Source: Carnegiea gigantea | Taxonomy: Eukaryota; Streptophyta; Magnoliopsida; Caryophyllales; Cactaceae | NCBI GenBank assembly: GCA_029747015.1 | Contig: JAKOGI010000003.1 | Location: 2,991,001-3,055,000, forward strand | Length of the DNA stretch: 64,000 nucleotides | Direction: 5' to 3' | Made by a program: the position numbers and the translations under genes | Notes under the pieces: model-generated | Databases searched by the model: none | What the model was told of the DNA's origin: nothing | Seen by the model: the letters and a program-made list of their open reading frames with translations, nothing else | Shown: positions 1 to 10,719 of the stretch, piece after piece | Layout of the letters: each line of letters opens with the position of its first letter | Position numbering within the stretch: the stretch's first letter is position 1

Positions 1-1303
1 TCAAGTTTATCAAAATCAAACATAATCCCACTTGACGGACACAAATTACATTATTCAATTATTAACATTGGAAGCAAGTTTTCCCAGTAGCAATATTGCC
101 TCAAAGGGTAACACCCAGTAGCGCATGCCTCAAAGGGTTACTTGGCATTCCAAATTTCATGGCATTTCCCTTGTCTACTCCTCTTTTTTTTTTCATTTTT
201 TTTTCTTTTTGTTTGTTTTTCTTTTGTTTTTTGTTTTTTTGTTTTTTTTCAAGACAAAAACAAGTGGGAGAGTCGATCATGAAAAACTAAGACCTTAAGA
301 CAATGAACAGATGAAAAATAAGGATGGGATCACACAGCGATAATGAACAAATGGGGTTAGAGTTAGGCTTAGAATGACACACCGAGGATAAAGACCTATC
401 AAGCACATCATGCGTATATACAAGCTAACAATCAAAGTACAGGGGATTTAAGCTGATCAGAATAGTACAAAGATGCCCCAAAACAAAACCAAATCTTTTT
501 GGATTTAAGCAATTTTCGTTTTTTTTTTGGGGAAAAAATTTTCGAAAAATGGGCACCTCACCCCCACACCTAAAACTCCATAATGTCCTCATTGTGGGAA
601 CTAAGGCGCCAAAAAGCAACACATAAGCTCTACAACCATAAAATCGACACAAAACACAAATATATACAAACTCACAGAACAAAGCATCAAACTCAATAAA
701 CAACCCTAGATATCCACAACTAACAAGAAAGCAAAATAAAACCAATGGTGATCACAGCCCACATGGCTCAACAAATTCCAAATTTCTCCTCAAGATCGAT
801 CATCCATATTAGTCATAGTCCTAAGTATCCACAACTAAAAGAAAGAAAAGAAACAACAAAAAAAACAAGAGGGAAGAGAAGGGAGTGGAACGATCATACC
901 AGGTCAGGTGCTGAATTACACCTAAGCTATAGCCTCTTTCAGATGAGGATGATGGAGCATCAACCACCCCATCACAAACAGATAAGCTGCTATGCAAATC
1001 AAATCTCATTAAAGCACGTAATAGCTTTTTATATAAACAAGACCAACTCTCAAGAAAATGGAAATAGTGAAAAGTCAAGAGTTAGAACCAGAAAGCATAC
1101 ATCCACCATGTTAATGCAGCACAAGTAAGGGCCCGTTTCAACTTGTCAAATTGGTGGGCCCAAACACCAAACAAGCAGACATATGTTAAAGTAGCCAGAG
1201 TTGAGGTCATCGGCCTAGAAATGTAATCATCATGAAAGAACAGTTTAGGCAAATCAGAGAGTCCTAAGTCCACAAGTCCTTTAAGTTCAATACGCATAGG
1301 AGG
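1..1303. other. Internal non-coding part of the first LTR element
   Basis: AT-rich sequence with long T and pyrimidine tracts at 182-250 and A/G-rich runs near 835-890. Open frames here are short, low-complexity and unlike known proteins. On the minus strand this lies downstream of the gag-like ORF, where pol would be expected, and I see no RT or integrase motif. The pyrimidine tract at 178-250 is purine-rich on the minus strand and could contain a polypurine tract, but no LTR start beside it is recognisable. Confidence 0.4.
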
Positions 1304-2563
1304 CTAGTCAAAATTGGCAACCATGGGTATAAAGGACTCAGAGTCAACAACTTCAAACTTGTGAGACTCAAAAAAGAGGTTAGCTTGGATGGAGTCAAAA
1401 GAAAAGGATTCATAGTCAACACACATGTTTACATCCAAACTCACAGGGACATCAAAAGAGAATGAATCATATTCAACAGGGAATGAGTCATGAGGTATTA
1501 GAGGGTCAAAAGAGAATGATTCATATTCAATACAAAAACCCTCATCAAGACTTGCAGTAATATCAAACCCACATGAAAAAGTTTCATACTCTACAAAAAG
1601 AATATCATCATTAAATTCCAAATTAATGGGCACAATTTCCTCCTCACATGACTCTTGGACAGCAATATCATCGAACTTATCACGATGCTCAACGTCTGAT
1701 GTGACGCTCATATCTAACTCACTAGCACTTTCAAGGGCTCGACCCGCTTCAAACTCAGAAGAGTCATGCAAAGTGGTGGGTGGGTTGGCATATATGAGGA
1801 CATCATCAGTGACATCCGTATGTGAGCTAGTGTGGGGTGCAAGGTTAGGGGGTAGAGACATAGGAAGGTCACTCTCCCGTTCTGGGCTAGGCAAAAGCAG
1901 GACATCATGCAAACTAGGCCTAGATTGATAAGAGGGCTCAAAGTCATCATAAAGACTAACTGCAGGTTTAGGAGATCTGAAACTAGAGTCAGACTCATCA
2001 CAACGCTCCCTACTCTGATTAAAACAATGAGAATATTCAGGAATCCTCTTTTTCATTGTCTCTAACACTTTATTGGTCAAAGCATTTATCCTCTGTTCAA
2101 CACTTGCACAGGTAGCATCAACATAGTTACAATAAGGACAAGAATAAGCATCATGACAGGAAGACTCACAATAAGCATAGGAAACAGGAGGCACAGAAAC
2201 ATAAGAGGAGTCATAGGAATCTCTAGAGTGATCTTGGTGGTAAGGATTAGCAGGAAAGGTAGACTCAGCATGAATTGGGTGCTTTAAGTTCATTTTAGCT
2301 TGTTCAAACTCATAAGTATCCCAAGCTAAGTTTTCAAAGAAATTCCAAACCTCATCTTGAGATCTAGATAATAATCCTAGTAAACCACCTGGGCACATGG
2401 ACTCAACAATACCCCTAAATTCAGAATTTAGACCCAAAGTTATGACCTCACAAATTTTCCATTTCTCAAAAGGTTGATTCAACTGAGCACGGTAATCATT
2501 AAGCCTAGACAAATAACACCAGAAAGGTTCATGCTCAATTTGTGGGAAATTAAACACTGGCAT
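1304..2563 (-). CDS. Gag-like protein of a non-autonomous LTR retrotransposon, 419 aa
   Basis: The first 90 residues contain FWCYLSRLNDYRAQLN, then CEVITLGLN, then ESMCPGGLLGLLSRSQDEVW. This arrangement recurs in plant retrotransposon gag-like ORFs found next to tRNA-Asp-primed gypsy leaders, so structural particle formation or RNA binding is the presumed role. A Cys-rich patch (SCHDAYSCPYCNY) sits near residue 140 but does not fit the CCHC zinc-knuckle spacing. The C-terminal third is acidic and Ser-rich and holds four copies of a motif like EYESFSFD at residues 324, 345, 363 and 382. The start at 2563 is the first ATG of the frame and lies about 590 bases downstream of the primer site. The frame is uninterrupted, which is notable for such an element. 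Alternative: a domesticated or purely structural ORF. Confidence 0.65.
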   Translation of the reverse strand: MPVFNFPQIEHEPFWCYLSRLNDYRAQLNQPFEKWKICEVITLGLNSEFRGIVESMCPGGLLGLLSRSQDEVWNFFENLAWDTYEFEQAKMNLKHPIHAESTFPANPYHQDHSRDSYDSSYVSVPPVSYAYCESSCHDAYSCPYCNYVDATCASVEQRINALTNKVLETMKKRIPEYSHCFNQSRERCDESDSSFRSPKPAVSLYDDFEPSYQSRPSLHDVLLLPSPERESDLPMSLPPNLAPHTSSHTDVTDDVLIYANPPTTLHDSSEFEAGRALESASELDMSVTSDVEHRDKFDDIAVQESCEEEIVPINLEFNDDILFVEYETFSCGFDITASLDEGFCIEYESFSFDPLIPHDSFPVEYDSFSFDVPVSLDVNMCVDYESFSFDSIQANLFFESHKFEVVDSESFIPMVANFD

Positions 2564-3153
2564 TCTTGAAAACTCTTTTTTTTTTTTTCAATTTCTTTTC
2601 AGTTTTTTTTTTTTTGATTGAAAGAAAAATGACTCTAGGACACTAATAACAAAAACAAGAGACTGAAATAATCAAGTTAAGCACACAAAATAAACCAACA
2701 AAAATAAAACAAGATTACCAAAAGAAAAAGACCAAAACGAAGAAGCATAAACACTAAGCATGAGCATCATTTTTTTTTTTTAGGATAACAAAAATAGAAA
2801 ACAGAAAATAAACTAAAACAAAAAATAGAAAATAAACTAAAACCTGAAACAAGCAAAGACTAACCAGAAAGTTGCTTTGTTTTTTTTTCTTTTTCTGCAC
2901 AAAAACTAAATTGGTTAGAACTGTAAAAATCACGCCAGAATGACGTCTAAAAATTGAAATGAAACTAAGCTAAATAACAAGAATCAAAACATGAACTTAC
3001 TTCAACAATCGAAAATAATCTAAACGAAATTACTAAAACAAAATAAAAACTCAATCGAAACCTACTAAAACGAAAATAAAAGGAAAACGAAATTGATGCA
3101 AATGACTCGAATAACTAAACTACGACTCGAAGCAACCTAATCTCACAGCGCCA
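2564..3153. other. Untranslated leader of the first LTR element
   Basis: A-rich stretch on the plus strand, T-rich on the element's own strand, between the primer site and the gag-like ORF. It contains short T runs and no ORF of note. It is best read as the 5' leader of the minus-strand element, where packaging signals would be expected. Confidence 0.45.
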
Positions 3154-3171
3154 TCCCCGGCAACGGCGCCA
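3154..3171 (-). promoter_or_regulatory. Primer-binding site, tRNA-Asp type
   Basis: The plus strand reads TCCCCGGCAACGGCGCCA, which is the 3' end of plant tRNA-Asp including CCA. On the minus strand it is therefore an 18-nt primer-binding site, nine bases inside the LTR end (LTR terminus CACA, then ATAAGTTTT). This fixes the element's orientation and the inner LTR boundary. Confidence 0.85.
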
Positions 3172-3180
3172 AAAACTTAT

Positions 3181-4400
3181 TGTGATTTTCTGCAAGCGTA
3201 CGGTTTATCGTTGTAACGCTAACGGGTGTCGATCCTCAGGGAGGGGCGTGACATTAGGTTGCTGAAATGTGCTAAACTATTTTACGATTACAAATTAAAA
3301 ATTGAGTCATCCTATTCACGATTGCATCCAAACCAAAATGTTTGATTCATCAAAATAGAAACAAGCATTATGAAACCAACATTCTAGAAATAAACAGAAG
3401 CAAAACAGAATTGGTGAATCAAACGAAACAAGGCAAAGCAAACAATGGGCCAAAATTGAATCTGAGAACAAACTCAAGTATTATCACAGAACAATGGGCC
3501 AAAATCGAATCTGATTAAATGAACAACAATTCCAAAACACCACAAACCGAAATGAAGCAACTTCTCCAACCAAAACTCAAGAAAAATCAAATCAAATTCA
3601 GAACAGGGGAGAAGGGGAAGAAGAAGAGCAAGAATTAGGGGAATAACAGGGGATCGATCAAGTGTAGGGAGAATCCAAACCCAAAACACATGCAATAATT
3701 TTCACATAAGCACGATGATTAACCAAATCTGGAAACTAAAAACTGAAATTAAGCTTGCGAAAGATCTAGAATTCGAGCATGAACAAAATTGAAACCCTAA
3801 AATTCTAAGCGGGGAACATTGAAATTAAACCTCAAATTGAACCTAAAAAAACGGAAAAAAAACTCTCCCGCCTGCGGCGCCGCGACCTCCGAATTTATAC
3901 CCAGCCCCTTTCTCTGCTCCGTCGTGGACGGTTCTCAACCACGAATGAAGCAAGCTTCTCAAACGGTCTCCAGATTGTAACGGCGGAAAGTGAATAAATG
4001 AAGGAGAGAGAGAGACTGAGGATGAGGAGAGTAGACGAACAGCCATGGCCACACGTTGAAGGAGAAGAAGGAGAAAGGGCAGAGGTTTCGGTTGGGAAGA
4101 GGAAGAAGAAAGAGAGGATATGGTTGGCTGGGGATCACGTGAGAGGTAGGTGCCAAATTAAATAAAATGGAGAAGGCAGGCCAGGATGGTGAGAGAGGCA
4201 TAACTGGGCTTCGGTCTGGGCCTGAGAAGGAGAAGAGGGAGGCAGGTCTGGGGTTGACCGAGAGAAAGAAAGTGAGAAGAGAGAGAGAGAGCTGGAACGG
4301 GACTGGGCTTCGACTGCTGCTGGGCCGCTCGCTGGGCCGATTCTTCTTCTTCTTTTCTCAATCAGGTGCTTGTTATGACCCAATCCAATTTTGATTCAAT
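3181..4400 (-). repeat. 5' LTR of the first element (outer end approximate)
   Basis: The inner end is firm: the plus-strand sequence begins TGTGATTTTC directly after the primer-site spacer. The R-U5 part contains the conserved-looking GTCGATCCTCAGGGAGG. A TATA-like sequence (GGGTATAAATT on the minus strand, 3892-3902) followed by a GC-rich start region fits an LTR promoter. The stretch 3990-4340 is purine-rich with GAGAGA runs. The outer end is placed near 4400 only because composition changes there. Confidence 0.5.
3892..3902 (-). promoter_or_regulatory. TATA box of the first LTR
   Basis: The minus strand reads GGGTATAAATT about 720 bases upstream of the inner LTR end, and GC-rich sequence follows 20-40 bases downstream. 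It is plausible as the element's transcription start but not demonstrated. Confidence 0.4.
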
Positions 4401-5924
4401 TTTCTCTCTTTTTCTTCAAGCAATTTATTTATTCTTCAAACGTGTCAAATCCCAACAAAATAAATAAAACTAATATTAAAATCCTAAATTAATAATTTAT
4501 TTCGAGCAAAAATTAGATAATAAAGGGTATAAAAATGTAATAATTTCATGCTGAACACTATAATATGAAAAGATAGACCACAACCAGGTACAATCATAAT
4601 ACCACGCAATTTTATTCTCATCTAACTAGTGTTTGAGTCATCCTTTATACGCACAAATCTATCTCCCCTCACAGCACGCTCTCTCTCTCGCCCTAGGGCT
4701 TAGGGGGCCTAGGATGCACATCACAAGTATCCAATCTTACATCATCACTCAAGACTCTGTATTGGATCAAGAAGCTATCACCCACCTAAGACCGGATATT
4801 GGCCTAAGAGGATCCTTCTCTCACTTTATGGGGTGATTTTCACTTATGGCTAAAACTGTTATTTATAATATTAAGACTTTTCAAATCTTGGCAATACTTC
4901 CTACGCATTAAATATCCACTTTCCATATTCTGGTTAACCAATCTTGTTCCCTCCTTCCAAATTCTTGAATTCTTCATGTTAGCAATCTTTTAAAGCCTTG
5001 CGTTCAAATGATTACTTGCCAAAACAAAACTTGCCAATGTCAAGTTCAACATGAACTTGGAAACTAATATAACAATTAGATATCTTTTTTGTTTTTTTGT
5101 CCTCACAAAATTAGCAAGACACTAATTAACATAACTTTGGGTTGAACCAAACTCCTACAATCCCTATATTGAAAAAAACTACTCACTTGTAGTTATTCTA
5201 GCAAATTTTAAAAAATCTAAACAAAGCAAATTCAAACTGATCTAAAAGAGTTTAAGAAATAAAGAGAAAGAAAATGCTCATCAAATGGAGATTTCTCAAG
5301 CCATCTTGCAAGCATTAAGGCCTCCAACTTGTAAATCCTTCATTTGGATATCCTCTTGCTCCAAATGGATTAGTAAATGGATAAATTTTGAGAGATGATA
5401 GTCATAGAAAATGGATGGGATTCATCTTGAAGCAGTAAAAAATGGCCCTAATATAGGAAAAAACTCCCACATTCTTAACCATGAATGGGGAGGAAGACAG
5501 AGCCACAAATAATCAGGACACCACAATCCATGACCTCTATTGCAGAGGGTTCGTGGTGGCCTCTGGCTCCGCTTTTGTCCACTTTCTCGATACCATGGGC
5601 AATAGGGACTAGGGGAGCCTTCGTGGTGAATCATATGGCATCATTAAAGGAGTCATTGCTAGGTCAAAATGTCTTAAAGCCTACAAAATGCTGCAAACAC
5701 ATATACCCAAGCACAAGACAGTAACAATGATGAAAATCAATCTTTAAAGTACGTAATCCTTTAATAAATGATTGCAAATGACTCCAAAATAATGCACATT
5801 TTAAAAGTTATCACCAATTGAATATGTAAGCACATAGAATATTGGAATACTCTTACCTGCCTACTAAGATTTCTAAGGAAATGGATTAGGGTTTGCACTA
5901 TGGTGACCATCCTTTGATACTAGA
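4401..5924. other. Intergenic AT-rich DNA, no recognisable gene
   Basis: No supported ORF, RNA gene or clear transposon terminus. A short CT run lies at 4679-4690. Open frames at 4633-4836 and 5422-5724 have no domain features and are best treated as chance. Confidence 0.4.
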
Positions 5925-6400
5925 AAGATATACTGATGTAAACTAGATCATAGTTCTTAATGAAATTGATTTGACTAGTGGTTATATGTTTGCCTTAACT
6001 GGAGTGCAATACCATGGAAATCAACCAAACAATCATGTACCACTAACTCAACTATGAAATACGAATTTGTTGCTCTTGAGTTGGCAAGTAAGAAAGTTGA
6101 ATGGCAAAGAGAATTACCAGCAGATGTCCCATTGTGAGAAAAGTCAGCTCCACTAGTTTTCTTGCATTGTGATAATCAAGTCTCAATTATTGAGGCAAAG
6201 AATAGTGTCTACAATGAAAAAAGGAGACCTATTCGTTTGAGATACAATATTGTGAGGATCCTTATTAGGAATGAGATAATATCTTTAGACTGTCTAAAAT
6301 GTGAAAGAAATTTGGTTAACTAAAGACCTGTGTAAGAGAATGATCATTAAAACATCTAGGGGGATGGGTTCAAAGCCCATTTTACAAATATGTCAATAGT
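5925..6400 (+). pseudogene. Decayed Ty1/copia RNase H remnant
   Basis: Reading across frames gives the copia RNase H order: a YTDVNWI-like start near 5928, LTSGYMFAL, then MKYEFVALELASKKVEWQRE, then LHCDNQVSIIEAKN. The end resembles the usual copia tail (SRGMGSKPIL at about 6350-6385). Frameshifts and stops are numerous, for example a TGA near 6135 and TAA near 6320. This is the last part of pol of an old plus-strand copia element whose earlier domains are gone or unrecognisable. Confidence 0.7.
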
Positions 6401-7001
6401 TAAGCCAACCTCTTGGGATTCAATGGGTCAACTGAAATTATGGAATAAATGCAATGAACTGCAATTGATGATTATCTATCCCCATGATGCTTTGTAGTAT
6501 TATTTATTATACGTGGTCTGCTCATAAGATAGAGGATGAGCCTATACTCTTAATGAATTCATAGACTTGACATGATATGTGAGGCTGCACATACTTCATG
6601 GATTCACCTACTTCAGTGTAAAGGTGGGTCATCTTCTATAAAAGAATAGACTACTCTTATAAGCACCACTGAATATCCAGGAAAAGGGCTTCGAGCCATA
6701 AAAATGTCAAATATATTCACATAGAATTAATCACTTCTTTAGTGCAAAACTTTGGTCACTCAGTGTTTAATTCATGTCCAAAAGATACTGACACTGAAGC
6801 CTTTCTTCTTTTTATTGCTATGTTTTGAAAACCATCTTATTCCCTTTCCAAATTTTTGAATTTTGTGGAGATTGTTAGAAGTGTAACTCAAAACCTTGTT
6901 AATTTAAGCAGTTGTTGGTAAAGGAGAGAAGTATGGATTACTTCTTGTTCCACACAGGAAGATGAAAGAGATACTTTATATATTTTTATTTTCTAAAGTC
7001 C
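6401..7001 (+). other. 3' untranslated part and possible LTR start of the decayed copia element
   Basis: No ORF. GTGGAGAT followed by TGTTAGAAG at 6872 resembles the polypurine tract plus TGTT LTR start typical of copia elements. If correct, the younger copia element at 7002 inserted into this old LTR. The five bases 6997-7001 (AGTCC) are the left target-site duplication of that insertion. Confidence 0.4.
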
Positions 7002-8377
7002 TGTTGATTTAGAGAGTACGCAACCACAAGAGGGGGATGAATTGTGGTGTCCGATTTTCGCAAGTAGCTGGCAAACAGTCTTAGACCCTATTCGCACAGG
7101 TTGTTTCTGAGATAAGCAGAAGCGAAAATCTAACAAAATTGAATGCAAAAATAATGGACACAGGATTTTTACGTGAAAAACACCTCTAGCCCAACTGAGG
7201 TGAAAAACCACGACCTACCTCCTGTAGGATTTACACACTTCACTAAACGGGCTAAACACGTTACAATAGTAACACACCTTGTTACAACTTGTAACACACG
7301 TAACCGTCTTCCCTAAGACAAGTTACCCCACGTCCAAAATCCCCTTGATTTGGACACACACTCAACTCACTTTTGTGAAAGAAGAGTATAAAGAAAAACA
7401 CCCTATTACAATGCTTCTCAACTAAGCTAATATAGGGTACAAAGAAGTCCTAGTATGCCAACTTTGAAAGCTCAAATAACTCACTCACTAGACACGATTT
7501 TCTTTTAAAACTTTTAAGCTCATGAACACTGAATTTTTGCCTTTGAAAACCAATGCTTCTAACGTTCTAACAAGCAACTTTATATAGTGCTTGGAAAAAA
7601 ACAATTCCTTAAATTTTTAGAAACTAAAATCCCTTAAGAATATAGAATTCTTTAGCCACAAGGGATGAGGAAACATGAGCTGGAAACACTTCCTAAACCG
7701 TGTGCATAAGGCGGTGATTCACAGCAACTAGCCCATATTTTTCTCAACAACCTTATCCACTTGCCAAAAATTGGTTATTCTTTTTATTCAAAAAGATTTT
7801 GCAAATCCCCTTAGATTTTAATAACCGTTTTTAGGGTAAGGGGTAAGATACTCTATAGAAAAATCTTTCTTGCAAATCTTGGAGAGGCTGCTTAAAATCC
7901 AAAAGATTAAAACGTGAAAAATTATTTTTCGCAGCTTATTCTGGAAACACCCTGAGCGTCCTGTTTCCAGAATTATTTCGAAGGGTGATCCGAAATATTT
8001 TCCAAAAAAGCAAAACCGTTTCAAGTAAGTGGTAAGTTAAGACTTTCTGATTGGCATATTAACAAGAGTCTAAAAATATGAAACCAAATTAAATCAAGAC
8101 ATCTTGTTGTAGCCACTAGTCATCTTGTAGAAAGACGAATTGCTGCAAACACTTCACAGAATCTGTTTCTCACGGCTGCACTTATATCCTGTGCTTCAAA
8201 CACTTCACAGTACCTGTTCCTCACGGATGTTTTTACATCGCTGACTTGAGTACCTGTTCTTGATAAACCATTAGTCAAGCAGTTTTAATACATTGAGAGC
8301 AGCAGTAAGGTCCTGTTCCGTTTGGAGCAACAACAACACTTGGATTTGTTATCATCAAAACCTTATACATTCTGACA
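7002..8377 (-). repeat. 3' LTR of the copia element
   Basis: 1376 bp, TGTTGATTT to ATTCTGACA on the plus strand. It matches 16413-17789 nearly throughout, with mostly transition differences. A TATA-like CACTATATAAAG (minus strand) lies near 7579-7589, as in the other LTR. The downstream flank on the minus strand is the duplication AGTCC. Confidence 0.95.
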
Positions 8378-8391
8378 AATTCTCCCTTTTT
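8378..8391 (-). promoter_or_regulatory. Polypurine tract of the copia element
   Basis: On the minus strand AAAAAGGGAGAATT lies directly before the 3' LTR start TGTCAGAATG. Purine-rich tracts of this form prime plus-strand DNA synthesis in copia elements. Confidence 0.85.
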
Positions 8392-8862
8392 GATGATGAC
8401 AAACCAAGTGACCATATTGACTTTCAAGGACAATTGAAGCGATTAGTGCCAATTTTTCACATTCACATGAAGCAGTTAGTATCGAAAAAGTGTAAGAAAT
8501 TTAACTCATCCATGGCAAAACTAAAACAATATTGGTCATCCTATCTTCCCCCATTTGGCATCATTAAAAAGTAGGGGCGAACAGTCAAACAGAGGGTGTT
8601 TGCTATCACTACCACTTGGGTAATAGAGGAAAGTCAACAGGCGATATACTCAAGTGTGTTGGTACGGTAATGAGATTGGCCATCCTAGTCATTCACAAGC
8701 AATTCACAGCAAAAAGCAAGCAAGGCAAAGTCAATCAAAAACCAAGATAACCTGTCATTCACCAAAAGAGTGCAACATAGTACAAACTGGCAAGAGAGGA
8801 TAACCAAGAGAAGTGAGAACAGCCTTTGAGAACAACCGATGGAAACAACTTATAGGGGGTGA

Positions 8863-10719
8863 TCAGGGAGCAGGAGAAAATTTTGCTGAAAGGGAAGAGA
8901 GAAGGGCGAGGAGATCTTCATGGCGCTTAGCATTTAGAGCTTTTTCCTCGTCCAGGATAGCCTTCACAGCAGTAAGCTCAGCACTGAGTCGAGAGTTTTC
9001 TTCCAAAGCAGCCTCAAGCTTGACTGAGGAACTGCCAGGAACAGGAGGACGGGTTGTTCTGGTCCCCTGTTCTGAGGCAGACCCCTCAATCAAAGCATAC
9101 CCACACCCCATAAGGGTATTACTCCCAATCTCATCGATGAACTGAGTACCCACCTTCTTCTGCAGAGTCACCCCAAAGTGCTCAAAGACACTAGTCAGGA
9201 AGAAACCGTATCCCAGGTCATGTTCCCTGTAGGTGTTTGCAATTCTTGCTATGTGGTGAATCATGATGGCAGGAAGGTTGATTTGCTCTTTCTTGTCCAT
9301 CAGATCCATCAAACACTGATCCATGGCATCAGCAAGATTGCGACCCTGACCCCGAGGAATGACATTCTTGATAATAAACCAAGATATTAATTGATGGAGC
9401 GATGTCATGTCCCCTTTTTTTACCGACTTGGGTGTTTGCAGGCTTGGTTGCTGGCTAAATTTCTGGGAGAGCTCCAGTAACCTGACTGTCCCTAGAATAG
9501 TCTTGTCTTCCCTCATATATATATCAAAGCCTGTGGAGGGAATCCCCAGAATTTCCCCTAATATCTTCGCATCAAAGCGAAGCTGTTGCCCATTAACAAT
9601 ACTTGTCACCACTCCTTCGGTGATAGTGCAGTTGGCATAGAACTCTGCCAACTCATGTACAGAACACCCTAGCTGAGTGTTTGTAAACAGCTCATACCAC
9701 CCCTGTGCACGCAGCTTGTGCAAAAACACCCCCAGACCCTGTTTCTCAAAATATTTTACCTTGATAATTTTGCCCCTGACGACCCTTCTCTGAAGCAATT
9801 TGGTCAGTTTGGCTGAAATGGCAGACGGGTTAGACTTCTTAGCTCTTTTAGGTTGGGGCTCAGTAGGAGGGTCTTGTGTGGAGGCGTGTTTGAGGGAGGC
9901 TTTTCTCTTGGGAGTTTTGAGTGGTGATGGTTTGGAGGGTAAAGTGGAGGTTGATTTTGGTGCAGGCAGAGGCTTATCCTCTGAGGACTCTGAGAACGCG
10001 AGAGTGCCTTGTTTGAAGGAGGTGTTCTCAGTGTCGCTATCTGATGAAGGCTCAGAGGAGGAATCAATTTCCTCAACAACAGAGAATGACTGTTTGGCAG
10101 GACGAGGCGTGGATTGGAAAGCAATTTGGGCTGATTTTCGAGTTGGCCTGTTTATGGGTTTGGACGAAGAGGGGATTTGTGGTTTTGGTTTGACAGGGGT
10201 TTCACTTTTTGAGGGTTCTTCAGTCTGGCCGCTTTTAGCCCTTGATGGTGGTCGTGTTCTTGGCATTCTAGTACGCCTAGCCACAATTTTGTACCTTTTG
10301 CGTTTCTCACCGGTTTGGGTTACCGGTGTGGCTTGTGCAGGCTTGACAGGAGACTTCTCCATTTGACCACTACTTCCCCCTTCTTCTTTTGACAAATCCT
10401 CCCCTAGGTCATCCCTAAAAACCTCAGACCCTGTTTCGGCCCCTGTTTCCTGCTCTGGAAACAGCCCGAACGAATTAATGTCATCTAGGCCATGGTCAGA
10501 TAGAAAGAGGTCATCTAAAGCCCCAATTTCCCTTTCAGATGCCCCAACAGGTTCTTGGGTTTGACATGCGCCCAGTTCACCAAACAAAATCAAATCCCAT
10601 CCAAATTTGTAGGGGATGTCTTCCAATTTTAGATCCACTGTTCTAAGGTCTATGCTCTTCAAAAACCCAAGAAGTTTATAGACAATGGGTCGAGGAGGTT
10701 CAGTAGTTTTACCTTCCAT
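8863..10719 (-). CDS. Accessory ORF3 of the copia element (putative plant transposon protein domain), 618 aa from the first ATG
   Basis: Lies between pol and the polypurine tract on the same strand, the place where Sireviruses carry an env-like gene. The first ATG is at 10719. The open frame extends upstream to about 10869 with coding-like sequence but no ATG. An acidic, Ser/Pro/Lys-rich N-terminal half contains basic clusters (GEKRKRYK, RRTRMPRTRP, PKRAKK) that look like nuclear localisation or nucleic-acid-binding patches. The second half has ARGIN-like globular sequence with FYANCTITEGVVTSIVNGQQ and FDAKILGEILGIP, which resembles the 'putative plant transposon protein' family (Pfam Transposase_32-like, recalled, not searched). 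The C-terminus (about residues 560-610) is a heptad-like coiled coil. No signal peptide or transmembrane segment is visible, so a classical envelope role is not supported. The function is unknown. It is uninterrupted while the neighbouring pol is not. Confidence 0.75.
   Translation of the reverse strand: MEGKTTEPPRPIVYKLLGFLKSIDLRTVDLKLEDIPYKFGWDLILFGELGACQTQEPVGASEREIGALDDLFLSDHGLDDINSFGLFPEQETGAETGSEVFRDDLGEDLSKEEGGSSGQMEKSPVKPAQATPVTQTGEKRKRYKIVARRTRMPRTRPPSRAKSGQTEEPSKSETPVKPKPQIPSSSKPINRPTRKSAQIAFQSTPRPAKQSFSVVEEIDSSSEPSSDSDTENTSFKQGTLAFSESSEDKPLPAPKSTSTLPSKPSPLKTPKRKASLKHASTQDPPTEPQPKRAKKSNPSAISAKLTKLLQRRVVRGKIIKVKYFEKQGLGVFLHKLRAQGWYELFTNTQLGCSVHELAEFYANCTITEGVVTSIVNGQQLRFDAKILGEILGIPSTGFDIYMREDKTILGTVRLLELSQKFSQQPSLQTPKSVKKGDMTSLHQLISWFIIKNVIPRGQGRNLADAMDQCLMDLMDKKEQINLPAIMIHHIARIANTYREHDLGYGFFLTSVFEHFGVTLQKKVGTQFIDEIGSNTLMGCGYALIEGSASEQGTRTTRPPVPGSSSVKLEAALEENSRLSAELTAVKAILDEEKALNAKRHEDLLALLSSLSAKFSPAP

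Larger units (their letters stand above)
1..4400 (-). mobile_element. Partial non-autonomous gypsy-type LTR retrotransposon
   Basis: The minus strand reads LTR (from about 4400 down to 3181), a primer-binding site matching the 3' end of plant tRNA-Asp, a leader, and a gag-like ORF. No protease, RT, RNase H or integrase follows in the remaining 1.3 kb, and the 3' LTR must lie left of the window. A tRNA-Asp primer is known from Athila/Tat-type gypsy elements. The lack of pol next to gag suggests a non-autonomous derivative, but pol could lie beyond the window edge. The outer end of the LTR near 4400 is a guess because no target duplication can be read. Confidence 0.6.

Noticed and set aside
96..290. 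64-codon open frame at the left end
   Set aside because: Almost all Phe/Leu/Cys from a long T run, so low-complexity chance frame.
3843..4394. Several overlapping open frames on both strands
   Set aside because: They lie inside a purine-rich LTR segment with GAGAGA runs, have no domain features and overlap each other in several frames.
9407..10366. Plus-strand frames such as 9800-10366 (188 codons)
   Set aside because: Antisense shadows of the long minus-strand ORF3.
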